From assembly GCF_900163665.1 (NCBI RefSeq), contig NZ_FUIA01000018.1:1-64000 (forward strand): a stretch of DNA of 64,000 nt, written 5' to 3'. Under the pieces are notes generated by a model. It was not told where the DNA came from and ran no database searches. It saw only the letters and a list, made by a program, of their open reading frames with translations. The first letter of the stretch is position 1. Each line of letters opens with the position of its first letter. Of this stretch, positions 1 to 8,788 are shown one piece after another. Origin of the DNA: Frigoribacterium sp. JB110 (GTDB lineage Bacteria; Actinomycetota; Actinomycetes; Actinomycetales; Microbacteriaceae). The translations under genes and the position numbers were made by a program.

Positions 1-422
1 GGCGGGAGGGCCTGGTGATGAAAGGCCTCGTGATGCGGCTGTTCCATGCCGGCGTCGACGCGCACGCCGTCGGCGAGATGACGGTTCCGCACCTCGGTGA
101 GGGCGACCTGGTGATCCTCAGCTGCGGGCCAGGTCGGATCTCGATGGTGACAGCCATCGCCGACACGGCGAGGAGGGCGGGCGCGAAGATCCTGTACGTG
201 ACCGCCGAGCCCGACGCCGAGCCGGCCGATCGCGCCGACGAGGTGCTGGTGATCGACGCTCAGACGATGGCGCGAGACTCCGGAAGCGACGCCGTCCTGC
301 CGATGGGCAGCGCCTACGAGATCGGCATGTTCGTGCTGGTCGATCTGATCACCCGCCGCGTGCGCGACCTGCGCGGCGACGATGCGGAGGCGATGCGCGC
401 CCGCCACACGAACCTGGAGTGA
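1..422 (+). CDS. SIS-domain sugar-phosphate isomerase-like protein, 5' partial
   Basis: The reading frame is open from base 3, so the start lies before the window. The visible ~139 residues form the C-terminal half of a SIS fold: an amphipathic helix (MRLFHAGVDAHAVGE), then a strand and glycine turn (DLVILSCGPG) that resembles the phosphosugar-binding loop, then a second alpha/beta unit. This arrangement fits the 6-phospho-3-hexuloisomerase (HxlB) branch, which interconverts ketohexose phosphates, but the N-terminus is missing and substrate cannot be read. It ends 4 nt before the convergent class II aldolase gene and sits beside sugar kinases and aldolases, so a role in the same sugar pathway is plausible. 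Internal GTG (15) and ATG (18) codons lie inside the conserved helix and are unlikely true starts. Confidence 0.7.
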   Translation, partial: REGLVMKGLVMRLFHAGVDAHAVGEMTVPHLGEGDLVILSCGPGRISMVTAIADTARRAGAKILYVTAEPDAEPADRADEVLVIDAQTMARDSGSDAVLPMGSAYEIGMFVLVDLITRRVRDLRGDDAEAMRARHTNLE

Positions 423-426
423 GTCG

Positions 427-1197
427 CTACTCGCCCTTGCCTGCGAGCTCCGCGCGACGGGAGGCGAAGTCGGGGCGGTCGAAGTAGTGCTCGGTGCCGG
501 TGAGCGGGGCCAGGCCGCCGAAGGCGTGCGCCCCTGCCCGCACCCGTGCGCTCTTCACGGCCATCAGCGAGATCGCCTCCGCGCCCGCGGCCGTCTCGCT
601 GATCGCGACGATGCCGTGGTTGCCGAGCAGCACGAGAGACGGCAGCTCGCCGTGCGCGTGCTGATAGGCCTCGAGCCGCTCGAGGAACACCCGCCCGAGG
701 TCCATGCCAGGAACGGCATACGGCACGTAGAGCGGGCGTCCGAGCGTCATCAGTTCGTCGGTGTAGACGGGTTCGGCGAACGCCTGCTCCGCGTTCGCGC
801 TCGACAGCAGCGCGACCACGTCCGTGGGGTGGGTGTGCGCCACGTACCGCACGGGGGCGATCGCCCGCACCGCGACGTGCACGAGCGATTCGATCGACGC
901 GCGCACCTCCCGCCCGTCGACCTCACCGGCCGTCAGCTGCGCGGTGAGCCCGGCCTGGTCGGCATCCGGGTCGCGCAGCAGTTCGACGAGCGGGGCGACG
1001 TCGACGCAGACGAAGCCGTCGGGCTGTGCGTCGCGCATCGACGATCCGGATGCCTTCACGACGATGCGACCGCCGTCGATCGCCTCGCTCGTGTTGCCCT
1101 CTGCGAGGATCACGAGGTCGCGGGTCGGCTCGCCCAAACGTCTGGTGAGCCCCACGAGCTCATCGCCGACGAGGTCTGGTCTCAGTACTGCGGTCAT
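427..1197 (-). CDS. class II aldolase/adducin family protein
   Basis: A 256-residue zinc-dependent class II aldolase-like protein. The family signatures are in order: AEGNTS at about 32-37 (phosphate-binding loop), HTHP at 121-124 (metal-binding His pair), and GNHG at 192-195 with a further metal-ligand His. Family members cleave sugar phosphates such as L-fuculose-1-P or L-rhamnulose-1-P to dihydroxyacetone phosphate and an aldehyde; some act as epimerases or decarboxylases, so the exact substrate is open. It is co-directional with the downstream rhamnulokinase (gap about 40 nt) and likely shares its transcript. Because a fused rhamnulose-1-P aldolase exists at 3628-5679, this copy may serve a second sugar. 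Confidence 0.8.
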   Translation of the reverse strand: MTAVLRPDLVGDELVGLTRRLGEPTRDLVILAEGNTSEAIDGGRIVVKASGSSMRDAQPDGFVCVDVAPLVELLRDPDADQAGLTAQLTAGEVDGREVRASIESLVHVAVRAIAPVRYVAHTHPTDVVALLSSANAEQAFAEPVYTDELMTLGRPLYVPYAVPGMDLGRVFLERLEAYQHAHGELPSLVLLGNHGIVAISETAAGAEAISLMAVKSARVRAGAHAFGGLAPLTGTEHYFDRPDFASRRAELAGKGE

Positions 1198-1236
1198 GGT
1201 GTCTCCTTCGACTGAAGCGGATCGCCCTGATGCCCG

Positions 1237-2673
1237 TCAGAGCGAGCGCGGCTGGAACAGGCGGGGCGAGAACGTCCGGATGACGATGTCGCGGAGGTCC
1301 TCGATCGTGCCGTCGACGACGCCGGCGGTCCTCGCCTGCACGAGCAGGCTGCCGAGCCCCGTGGCCTCGACGGGGCCGGCGAGAACGGGCAGCTGCGAGC
1401 GATCGGCCAGCCGCTGGCAGAGCAGCTCGTTGCGCGATCCGCCTCCGACCACGTTGATCTGCGTCGCCGGTTCGCCGCTCAGCGCGCCGATCTCGGCGAC
1501 CGCCTCGGCGAACGCCTGGGCGAGCGACTCGATGATCGAGCGCACGACCGCGCCCCGACCGACCGGAGCGGGCAGACCGTGCTCGGCGCACCATGCGGCG
1601 ATACGGGACGGCATGTCGCCAGGCGGCTGGAAACGCGCGTCCTCGACGTCGAACACCGGCATATCGGCGGGCACCGCCTCCGCCTCGGCCAGGAGCGTCC
1701 GGATGTCAGCCGACTCGCCTTCCTGCTCCCAGCAGCGCTGGGTCTCGCTGAGGATCCACAGGCCCATGCCGTTGCGCATCGTCAGGAACCGGTCATCGAC
1801 GCCGCGCTCGTTCGTCACTCCCGCGGCCAGCGCCTGCGACGTGAGGACGGGGGCGCGGCGTTCGACGCCGACCAGTCCCCAGGTGCCGCACGAGATGAAC
1901 GCGCCGCCACTGGTCGGCATGGGCACGGCGACCACGGCGGAGGCGGTGTCGTGCGCACCCACCGCGACCACGTCGATCGGGTTCGCCGCGCCGATCTGGG
2001 CGGCGACGTCGCTGCGCAGCGCACCGATGCGCTCGCCAGGCCGGATGATCGGAGCCAGCAGGTCGCGCGGCAGTCCGAGGGCGGCGAGCACGTCGTCGTC
2101 CCAGTCTCCGGTCACCGCGCTGAGCAGACCCGTCGTGGAGGCGATCGTCTGCTCGGCCACGGCGACTCCGCTGAGCCAGTAGGAGAACAGGTCGGGGGTG
2201 AGCAGCGCCGTGCCGGCCACGTCGAGCAGCCCGCTGCGCGCCTCGGCCGCGAGCTGGTAGATCGTGTTGATCGCGAGCGGTTCGACGCCCGTGCGGGCGT
2301 AGAGCTCCGCCTCGGGCATCGCGGCGTGCACGCGCTCGAGCTCGTCCGCCGTGCGTGCGTCTCGGTAGTGCACGGGGTTCGCGAGCAGCCTGCCGCCGCG
2401 GAGCAGCCCGTAGTCGACGCCCCAGGTGTCGACCGCAACAGACCTCAGCTGCGGGGCGTCCCTCACCGCGTGGGAGAGCCCGTCGACCGCGCCGCGCCAC
2501 AGCGAGAGCACATCCCAATGCAGTGCGCCGTCGAGCATGACGGGGCGGTTCGCGAACCGAGATGCCTCGACCTGCTCGATCCTGTCTCGGCTCACGATGC
2601 CTCGGATCACCCGGCCGCTCGTCGCGCCGAGATCGATCGCGGCGAAGTGACCCGCCGTGCTCCGCTGTGCCAT
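1237..2673 (-). CDS. rhaB: rhamnulokinase (first copy), FGGY family
   Basis: A 478-residue FGGY kinase that phosphorylates L-rhamnulose, or a related ketose, at O1. GATSGR at 16-21 is the N-terminal phosphate-binding motif. GAHDTASA around 239-246 holds the likely catalytic Asp242. NVVGGGSRNELLCQ near the C-terminus is the ATP-binding segment. I chose the ATG at 2673 because GGAGGG sits 4 nt upstream; an in-frame ATG at 2706 has no good ribosome-binding site. The gene is divergent from the DeoR regulator and precedes the class II aldolase in the same direction. A second rhamnulokinase lies at 5744-7162; about half of aligned residues look identical, so these are diverged paralogues rather than a recent duplication. 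Confidence 0.88.
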   Translation of the reverse strand: MAQRSTAGHFAAIDLGATSGRVIRGIVSRDRIEQVEASRFANRPVMLDGALHWDVLSLWRGAVDGLSHAVRDAPQLRSVAVDTWGVDYGLLRGGRLLANPVHYRDARTADELERVHAAMPEAELYARTGVEPLAINTIYQLAAEARSGLLDVAGTALLTPDLFSYWLSGVAVAEQTIASTTGLLSAVTGDWDDDVLAALGLPRDLLAPIIRPGERIGALRSDVAAQIGAANPIDVVAVGAHDTASAVVAVPMPTSGGAFISCGTWGLVGVERRAPVLTSQALAAGVTNERGVDDRFLTMRNGMGLWILSETQRCWEQEGESADIRTLLAEAEAVPADMPVFDVEDARFQPPGDMPSRIAAWCAEHGLPAPVGRGAVVRSIIESLAQAFAEAVAEIGALSGEPATQINVVGGGSRNELLCQRLADRSQLPVLAGPVEATGLGSLLVQARTAGVVDGTIEDLRDIVIRTFSPRLFQPRSL

Positions 2674-2732
2674 TCGACCCTCCGCTGCGCTGCGATCGTC
2701 CGTCATCGGATCATCCGGGGCCGTCGCGTGAA

Positions 2733-2760
2733 TGACAACCCCGATATCGTGAAGTACGGT
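2733..2760 (+). promoter_or_regulatory. candidate promoter of the DeoR regulator gene
   Basis: TGACAA (2733-2738) and TACGGT (2755-2760) are spaced 16 nt and could be -35 and -10 boxes. An AGGGGA Shine-Dalgarno lies just before the ATG at 2793. CGAACAGGG at 2780-2788 recurs immediately upstream of rhaD (3614-3622), which suggests a shared regulator half-site. The motif assignment is by eye. Confidence 0.35.
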
Positions 2761-2792
2761 GTGAAACATAACAGATTCGAACAGGGGACCGC

Positions 2793-3554
2793 ATGGCGAC
2801 GAACCGAACAGTCGACGGCGAGCAGCGCAGAACGGCGATTCTGGCGGCCGTCGACAGCGAGGGCGCGGCCCGGCTGACCGACCTCGCCTCCCGGCTCGAG
2901 GTGTCGGAGATGACGGTGCGCCGCGATCTCGACGAACTCGAACTGTCCGGGCAGCTGCGCCGCGTGCGCGGCGGAGCCGTCGCAATCGAGCGGCCCCGCC
3001 ACTTCGACGAGCGCCGTGCCACCCGTCCGCGCGCGAAGCAGGTCATCGCACGCAAGGCCGCGGAGCTGCTGCCGACGACGGGGGCAGTGGCATTCGACGC
3101 ATCGAGCACCGTCGGCACGATCACCGCGAACCTCGATGCGCGGCCGAAGCTGTCGATCGCCACGAACTCGATCGACAACTACATCGCGCTCCGCGCGGCG
3201 CACGCGGGGCAGACCGTGCTCACCGGAGGGGAGGCAGAGCCGTCGACCGGCAGTCTCGTCGGCCCCGTCGCCTGCGCCGGGGCCGTGTCGATGCTGTACA
3301 AGCTCTTCTTCCTGTCGTCGACGGGGTTCGATGCCGAGCACGGCACCAGCGAGGTCTCGCTGATCGAGAGCCAGGTCAAGCAGGTGTTCGCTCGGGCGAG
3401 CAATCGCGTCGTGCTGTGCCTCGACTCAGCCAAGCTCGGCGGCCGGTCCAGCGCGGCCACTCTGGCGACCGGCCAGATCGACACCCTCATCACGGAACTC
3501 GACCCGTCAGACCCGCGCCTGGCCCCCTTCCGCGGCCTGGTCGCCATCCGATAG
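2793..3554 (+). CDS. DeoR/GlpR-family transcriptional repressor
   Basis: A 253-residue DeoR-family regulator. The N-terminal winged helix-turn-helix spans about residues 10-65, with the family signature SRLEVSEMTVRRDLDELE. The C-terminal DeoRC sensor domain has ribose-phosphate-isomerase-like motifs (DASSTVGTI, TNSIDNY, FLSSTGFD) that bind sugar-phosphate effectors. It lies between one rhamnulokinase (divergent) and the fused aldolase/dehydrogenase plus second kinase (downstream, same strand), so it most likely represses both arms and is released by a pathway phosphate such as rhamnulose-1-P. The ATG follows AGGGGA. The effector is inferred from context only. Confidence 0.88.
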   Translation: MATNRTVDGEQRRTAILAAVDSEGAARLTDLASRLEVSEMTVRRDLDELELSGQLRRVRGGAVAIERPRHFDERRATRPRAKQVIARKAAELLPTTGAVAFDASSTVGTITANLDARPKLSIATNSIDNYIALRAAHAGQTVLTGGEAEPSTGSLVGPVACAGAVSMLYKLFFLSSTGFDAEHGTSEVSLIESQVKQVFARASNRVVLCLDSAKLGGRSSAATLATGQIDTLITELDPSDPRLAPFRGLVAIR

Positions 3555-3585
3555 CTGCTCAGATCAGGTCGGGGTTGTGAATGTC

Positions 3586-3617
3586 GTTCGTTCTTGTAAG
3601 AATCAACACAAACGAAC
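3586..3617 (+). promoter_or_regulatory. inverted-repeat operator/promoter upstream of rhaD
   Basis: GTTCGTT (3586-3592) and AACGAAC (3611-3617) form a perfect 7-bp inverted repeat separated by 18 bp. It lies 10 nt before the rhaD start codon. A nested TTCTT/AAGAA pair occupies 3591-3602. A weak promoter, TTGTGA (3575-3580) with TAAGAAT (3597-3603), would be covered by the repeat. Position and symmetry suit binding by the adjacent DeoR-family repressor; that pairing is inferred. Confidence 0.5.
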
Positions 3618-3627
3618 AGGGAGCCTC

Positions 3628-5679
3628 ATGACCACCGAAGCACCGACCAACCCCGCAGTCGCCGATCTGATCGCGCGTTCGAACCGACTCGGTTCCGACC
3701 CGAAGAACACCAACTACGCCGGGGGCAACACGTCGGCGAAGGGCACAGCGACCGACCCCGTCACCGGCGAGCCCGTCGAGCTGCTGTGGGTGAAGGGCTC
3801 CGGCGGCGACCTCGGCACCCTCCAGGAGAAGGGGCTCGCCGTGCTCCGCCTCGACCGGATGCGCGCCCTGGTGAACGTCTACCCCGGCATCGATCGCGAG
3901 GACGAGATGGTCGCCGCGTTCGACTACTGCGCACACGGCTCCGGCGGCGCCGCACCGTCGATCGATACGGCCATGCACGGCCTCGTCGACGCGGCGCACG
4001 TGGACCACCTGCACCCCGACAGCGGCATCGCGATCGCGACCGCCGCCGACGGCGAGGAGCTGACACGGAAGATCTTCGGCGACAAGGTCGTGTGGGTGCC
4101 GTGGCGCCGCCCCGGCTTCCAGCTCGGGCTCGACATCGCCGCGATCAAGAACGAGAACCCGCAGGCGGTCGGCTGCGTGCTCGGCGGCCACGGCATCACG
4201 GCATGGGGCGATTCCAGCGAGGAGAGCGAGCGCAACTCGCTCTGGATCATCGACACCGCCGCCGCGTACATCGCGGAGAACGGCAGTGCCGACCCGTTCG
4301 GCGCCGTGCGCTCCGGCTACGAGGCCCTCCCAGAGGCGGAGCGTCGTGAGAAGGCGGCGGCGCTGGCCGCCACCATCCGGGGCATCGCCTCGCACGACGC
4401 CCCGATGGTCGGGCACTTCACCGACGACGCGGTCGTCACCGACTTCCTCGCCAGCGAGAAGGCGCCGGGGCTGGGCGCACTGGGCACCAGCTGCCCGGAT
4501 CACTTCCTGCGCACCAAGGTCAAGCCGCTCATCCTGGATCTGCCCGCCGATGCGTCGGTCGAGGACTCGGTTGCGCGCCTGAAGGAGCTGCACGAGGCCT
4601 ACCGCGCCGACTACGCGGCCTACTACGACGCGTATGCGACGGACGAGAGCCCCGCCATGCGCGGCGCCGACCCGCTGATCGTGCTGGTGCCGGGTGTCGG
4701 CATGTTCAGCTACGGCAAGAACAAGCAGACCGCCCGCGTGGCCGGCGAGTTCTACGTCAACGCGATCAACGTGATGCGCGGCGCCGAGTCTCTGTCGACC
4801 TACGCGCCGATCTCGGACGAGGAGAAGTTCCGGATCGAGTACTGGGCGCTCGAGGAGGCGAAGCTGCAGCGTCTGCCGAAGCCGAAGACGCACGCCGGCC
4901 GCATCGCGTTCGTGACCGGCGCGGCATCCGGCATCGGCAAGGCGATCGCAACCCGACTGGCCGCCGAGGGCGCATGCGTCGTCATCGCGGACCTCGACCT
5001 CGAGAAGGCGCAGGCCGCCGCGGCGGAGCTCGGGAACGCAGACGTGGCCATCGGCGTCGCGGCGAACGTCGCCGACGAACAGGCGGTGCAGGCCGCGATG
5101 AACGAAGCGCTGCTCGCCTTCGGCGGCGTCGACCTGGTGGTCAACAACGCCGGGCTCTCGCTGTCGAAGTCGCTGCTGGAGACCACAGCGGCCGACTGGG
5201 ACCTGCAGCACGACGTGATGGCGAAGGGCTCGTTCCTCGTCTCGAAGGCCGCGGCGAAGGCGCTGATCGAGCAGGGCCTCGGCGGCGACATCGTCTACAT
5301 CTCGTCGAAGAACTCGGTTTTCGCCGGCCCGAACAACATCGCCTACTCCGCGACCAAGGCTGATCAGGCCCACCAGGTCCGGCTGCTCGCGGTCGAGCTG
5401 GGCGAGCACGGCGTGCGCGTGAACGGCATCAACCCGGACGGCGTCGTGCGCGGCTCCGGAATCTTCGCAGGCGGCTGGGGCGCCAACCGCGCCAAGACCT
5501 ACGGCATCGACGAGTCGGAGCTCGGTCAGTTCTACGCGAACCGCACGATCCTCAAGCGCGAGGTCGTTCCGGAGAACGTCGCAGACGCGGTGTACGTGCT
5601 CACCGGTCCCGAGCTGAGCCGCACGACCGGTCTGCACGTTCCGGTCGACTCCGGCGTCGCCCAGGCGTTCGTCCGCTGA
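3628..5679 (+). CDS. rhaD: bifunctional L-rhamnulose-1-phosphate aldolase / lactaldehyde dehydrogenase
   Basis: A 683-residue fusion. The N-terminal class II aldolase domain (to about 420) has NYAGGNTSAKG near 30-40, HLHPDSG near 130 (metal ligands) and GGHG near 190. It splits rhamnulose-1-P into dihydroxyacetone phosphate and L-lactaldehyde. The C-terminal short-chain dehydrogenase has TGAASGIG (430-437) as the dinucleotide loop, NNAG, and the catalytic YxxxK with Tyr573; it should oxidise lactaldehyde. Such fusions are typical of Actinobacteria, Bacillus (RhaEW) and some Proteobacteria. I chose the ATG at 3628 behind AGGGAG rather than upstream in-frame codons. The second rhamnulokinase follows, so one transcript would encode kinase, aldolase and dehydrogenase. 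No rhamnose isomerase or transporter is in view. Confidence 0.9.
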   Translation: MTTEAPTNPAVADLIARSNRLGSDPKNTNYAGGNTSAKGTATDPVTGEPVELLWVKGSGGDLGTLQEKGLAVLRLDRMRALVNVYPGIDREDEMVAAFDYCAHGSGGAAPSIDTAMHGLVDAAHVDHLHPDSGIAIATAADGEELTRKIFGDKVVWVPWRRPGFQLGLDIAAIKNENPQAVGCVLGGHGITAWGDSSEESERNSLWIIDTAAAYIAENGSADPFGAVRSGYEALPEAERREKAAALAATIRGIASHDAPMVGHFTDDAVVTDFLASEKAPGLGALGTSCPDHFLRTKVKPLILDLPADASVEDSVARLKELHEAYRADYAAYYDAYATDESPAMRGADPLIVLVPGVGMFSYGKNKQTARVAGEFYVNAINVMRGAESLSTYAPISDEEKFRIEYWALEEAKLQRLPKPKTHAGRIAFVTGAASGIGKAIATRLAAEGACVVIADLDLEKAQAAAAELGNADVAIGVAANVADEQAVQAAMNEALLAFGGVDLVVNNAGLSLSKSLLETTAADWDLQHDVMAKGSFLVSKAAAKALIEQGLGGDIVYISSKNSVFAGPNNIAYSATKADQAHQVRLLAVELGEHGVRVNGINPDGVVRGSGIFAGGWGANRAKTYGIDESELGQFYANRTILKREVVPENVADAVYVLTGPELSRTTGLHVPVDSGVAQAFVR

Positions 5680-5743
5680 TCCCCGCGGTCCGGCGGCCGG
5701 TGCCATGCGCCCGCCGCCGGACCGAACGCATCTGGAGGTGCAT

Positions 5744-7162
5744 ATGACATCTGGCTCCGTCGCCGCAGTCGACCTCGGCGCAACGAGCGGGCGCGTGATC
5801 GTCGGCAGTTTCGACCGCGGCGCGCTCCGGATGGACACGGTCGGGCGATTCGCGAACGATCCGATCACGACGCCGTCAGGCATGCAGTGGGACCTGTTCG
5901 CGCTGTACCGCGGCGCGATGGCCGGGCTGCGCGAAGCGTTCGCCGCGGCCCCGGATGTCGCCTCGATCGGCGTCGACTCGTGGGCCGTCGACTACGCGCT
6001 GCTGCGCGGCAACCGGATGCTCTCCACGCCGATGCACTACCGCGACGAACGGACCGCGCGCGGCGTCGATGCCGTGCACGCCGCGGTGCCCTTCGATGAG
6101 CTGTACCGGCGCAACGGGCTGCAGTTCCTGCCCTTCAACACCCTGTACCAGCTGGCGTGCGAGCGGCAGGACGGCATGCTCGACGCGGCGGACGGCATGC
6201 TCCTGATGCCGGATCTGTTCGGCTGGCTCCTCACCGGCGAGCGGGTGGCCGAGAGCACGAACGCGTCGACGACGGGGCTGCTCGACGTCACGACGAAGCA
6301 GTGGGACACCGAACTCTCCGCGCGGATCGGTGTGCCCGAGCGGGTGCTGCCCCGACTGGTCGCCCCAGGCGAGCGCGTCGGATCGTTCCTCCCGCACGTG
6401 GCGAAGGAACTGGGCGGGAGCGCCTCCGTCGTCGCGGTCGGGTCGCACGACACGGCGTCGGCTGTCGTGGCCGTGCCGATGAAGGCCGACCGCGCCGCGT
6501 ACATCTCGTGCGGCACCTGGGGCCTCGTCGGCGTCGAGACCGAGCATCCGGTGCTCTCCGACGCCGCGCGCGAGGCGAACTTCACCAACGAGGGCGGCGT
6601 CGACGGCCGCACCAGATTCCTGCACAACGTGATGGGCCTCTGGCTGCTGAGCGAGACCATCCGGACGTGGGAGCGCGACGGCGGCGAGCGGATCGACCTG
6701 CCCGCGCTCCTCGCCGAAGCGGCCGAGGTCGACGGCCGGGTCGGCATCTTCGACGCGAACGACCCGGTGTTCATGCCGGCCGGCGACATGCCTGAGCGCA
6801 TCGCCGCGTGGTTGGCCGAGCACGGCCGGCCCGTGCCGCGCACCAAGCCGGAGTTCGCCCGTTCGATCATCGAGAGCCTCGCCGAGGCGTTCGCCGGTGC
6901 CGTGCGCACGGCGTCTGAGCTGTCGGGCGTACCGGTCGAGACGATCCACATCGTCGGCGGCGGTTCGCTGAACGAACTGCTCTGCCAGCTCACCGCCGAC
7001 CGCGCGGGCGTACCGGTCGAGGCCGGTCCCGTCGAGGCGACCGCTGTCGGCAACCTGCTCATCCAGGCCCGCGCCGCGGGCATCGTCGACGGCGACCTCG
7101 ACGGCCTGCGCGCCGTCGTCGCCCGCACCTTCGACGTGTCCCGCTACCTCCCCCGCACCTGA
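5744..7162 (+). CDS. rhaB: rhamnulokinase (second copy), FGGY family
   Basis: A 472-residue FGGY kinase with GATSGR (12-17), GSHDTASA with likely catalytic Asp236, and a C-terminal IVGGGSLNELLCQ ATP-binding segment. It phosphorylates L-rhamnulose (or a close ketose) to supply the aldolase encoded 64 nt upstream on the same strand. The ATG is preceded by GGAGG at an ideal distance, which decides the start over earlier in-frame codons. It aligns end to end with the divergent copy at 1237-2673 but differs in many active-site-proximal positions, for example VDSWAVDYALL against VDTWGVDYGLL, so the two may prefer different sugars. Confidence 0.88.
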   Translation: MTSGSVAAVDLGATSGRVIVGSFDRGALRMDTVGRFANDPITTPSGMQWDLFALYRGAMAGLREAFAAAPDVASIGVDSWAVDYALLRGNRMLSTPMHYRDERTARGVDAVHAAVPFDELYRRNGLQFLPFNTLYQLACERQDGMLDAADGMLLMPDLFGWLLTGERVAESTNASTTGLLDVTTKQWDTELSARIGVPERVLPRLVAPGERVGSFLPHVAKELGGSASVVAVGSHDTASAVVAVPMKADRAAYISCGTWGLVGVETEHPVLSDAAREANFTNEGGVDGRTRFLHNVMGLWLLSETIRTWERDGGERIDLPALLAEAAEVDGRVGIFDANDPVFMPAGDMPERIAAWLAEHGRPVPRTKPEFARSIIESLAEAFAGAVRTASELSGVPVETIHIVGGGSLNELLCQLTADRAGVPVEAGPVEATAVGNLLIQARAAGIVDGDLDGLRAVVARTFDVSRYLPRT

Positions 7163-7297
7163 CCTGCCTGAGCGCTCTGCACCGCGGCATCGGCCGCCGC
7201 GGTCGCCCTCCGGACGCGGCCCGGCGTGCTGGCCCTCGCCAGGCGGGCCGCGGTAGCGTCAAGGGAAGCCCCCATCTTCCAGCCACGAGGAGCGCCA

Positions 7298-8758
7298 GTG
7301 ACCAGCGATCACCGCGACAGCGACGACGCACGCCGCGACGGCGACCCTCATGACGACCATCCGGACGCCTCAGAGCCGCAGGAGCCGGATGCCGCCCGGG
7401 AGAGGCGCGCCCGCGAACCCCGCACCGAGACGCATGCGATCCCTACGGCCACCGGTCTGATCGCGATCCCGACCGGGTCGATCTCGGTTCCGGAGTACGT
7501 GCGCGAGGCGTCCCGCGAGACCGCCCATGTGCATCCGGGCGACAAGCTCTCGGCCGGACGTCGCTTCGCGTACGTGCTGCTGCTCGGTGCCCTCACGGCG
7601 CTGGGACCGTTCACCGTCGACCTGTACCTGCCCGCATTCCCCGCCCTCGAGAGCGAGTTCGACACGACCGCAGGCGCGGTGCAGCTCACACTCACGGGCA
7701 CCATGGTCGGCTTCGCCGTCGGACAGCTGATCGTCGGCCCGCTCAGCGATGTGATCGGCCGCCGCACGCCGCTGCTGATCGCCACGACGCTGCACCTCTT
7801 CGCCAGCACCTGCGCGATCTTCTCGCCGGACCTCGCAGTCCTCGGCATCACTCGCGTGCTGATGGGCATCGGCGCGGCCGGCGGAGCAGTGGTCGCCATG
7901 GCGATGGTGCGGGACCTGTTCGCCGGCCGGCGCCTGGTCATCATGCTCTCGCGCCTGGCCCTGGTCACCGGCGTCGCCCCGGTGATCGCGCCGCTGATCG
8001 GCTCAGGCCTGCTGCAGGTGATGCCGTGGCGCGGCATCTTCGTCGTTCTCGCCTGCTACGGAGCGCTCATCCTCGCATGCGCCCTGTTCGCGCTGCCCGA
8101 GACCCGCCCGAAGCATGACCGCGTCTCATCGGGGAACACCTCCATCCGGCACCGCTACCGCGTCGTCTTCACCGACCGGGTGTACGTCGGCGTGCTCGCG
8201 ATCGGGGCGATGACGTTCTCGGGGCTGTTCTCCTACCTGTCGTCGTCGTCTTTCCTGTTCCAGACCGAATACGGACTGTCGACGATCCAGTACGGGATGG
8301 TGTTCGCCGTGAACTCGCTCGGTCTGATCGCGGGCAACCAGATCGCGGCCCGGCTGGCCGCCCGGTTCGGGCCGCAGTGGGTACTCGCCTTCTCGACCGG
8401 GATGCTGCTGGTCTCGGCGATCGCGATCCCGGTGTGCGCGGCGCTCATCGACGGCCCGTGGGGCGTGATCGCACCGCTGTTCGTGTTCATGACATCGTGC
8501 GGCTTCACGCTGCCGTGCGCGCAGGTGCTGGCGCTGGATCGCCATCCGGATGCCGCAGGCACCGCTGCCAGTGTGCTCGGCGCGGCGAACAACGGCATCG
8601 CGGGCGTCATCTCGCCGCTGGTCGGCGTCGTGGCCGGGCTCACCGGCGGCATCACGCCGCTGTCGATGGCATCGATCATGATCGCCTGCTCAGTGCTCGG
8701 CATCCTCGCGCTGTGGCTGGTCGTGCGCCCCCGCACCCTCGGCCAGCTCTCCGACTAG
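7298..8758 (+). CDS. MFS drug-resistance transporter, Bcr/CflA family
   Basis: A 486-residue membrane transporter. About 85 hydrophilic residues, rich in Asp, Glu and Arg, precede the first membrane segment (FAYVLLLGALTALGPFTVDL). About twelve hydrophobic helices follow. GPLSDVIGRRTPL is the MFS motif A loop between helices 2 and 3, and DLYLPAFPALE after helix 1 is characteristic of the Bcr/CflA subgroup, which exports bicyclomycin, chloramphenicol-like drugs or small metabolites by proton antiport. The GTG at 7298 follows GAGGAG; a TAGCGT -10-like box lies at 7254-7259. The long charged N-terminus is unusual for the family, so a later start cannot be excluded. It is probably monocistronic. 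Confidence 0.85.
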   Translation: MTSDHRDSDDARRDGDPHDDHPDASEPQEPDAARERRAREPRTETHAIPTATGLIAIPTGSISVPEYVREASRETAHVHPGDKLSAGRRFAYVLLLGALTALGPFTVDLYLPAFPALESEFDTTAGAVQLTLTGTMVGFAVGQLIVGPLSDVIGRRTPLLIATTLHLFASTCAIFSPDLAVLGITRVLMGIGAAGGAVVAMAMVRDLFAGRRLVIMLSRLALVTGVAPVIAPLIGSGLLQVMPWRGIFVVLACYGALILACALFALPETRPKHDRVSSGNTSIRHRYRVVFTDRVYVGVLAIGAMTFSGLFSYLSSSSFLFQTEYGLSTIQYGMVFAVNSLGLIAGNQIAARLAARFGPQWVLAFSTGMLLVSAIAIPVCAALIDGPWGVIAPLFVFMTSCGFTLPCAQVLALDRHPDAAGTAASVLGAANNGIAGVISPLVGVVAGLTGGITPLSMASIMIACSVLGILALWLVVRPRTLGQLSD

Positions 8759-8759
8759 A

Positions 8760-8788
8760 CGCCGCTCAGGACCGCACCGCGAGCGGCG
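8760..8788. terminator. hairpin between convergent genes
   Basis: CGCCGCTC (8760-8767) and GAGCGGCG (8781-8788) pair perfectly over 8 bp around a 13-nt loop. It sits in the 30-nt gap between the transporter stop and the convergent PfkB kinase stop, so it could terminate in both directions. No T-run follows. Confidence 0.45.

Noticed and set aside
2674..2706. Earlier ATG (2706) for the first rhamnulokinase
   Set aside because: No Shine-Dalgarno precedes it, whereas GGAGGG lies 4 nt before the ATG at 2673 and family similarity starts after that codon.
3559..5883. Long open frame on the minus strand opposite rhaD
   Set aside because: It is an antisense shadow of a high-GC gene. It lacks family motifs and has wrong third-position bias, while the plus strand encodes a clear aldolase/dehydrogenase.
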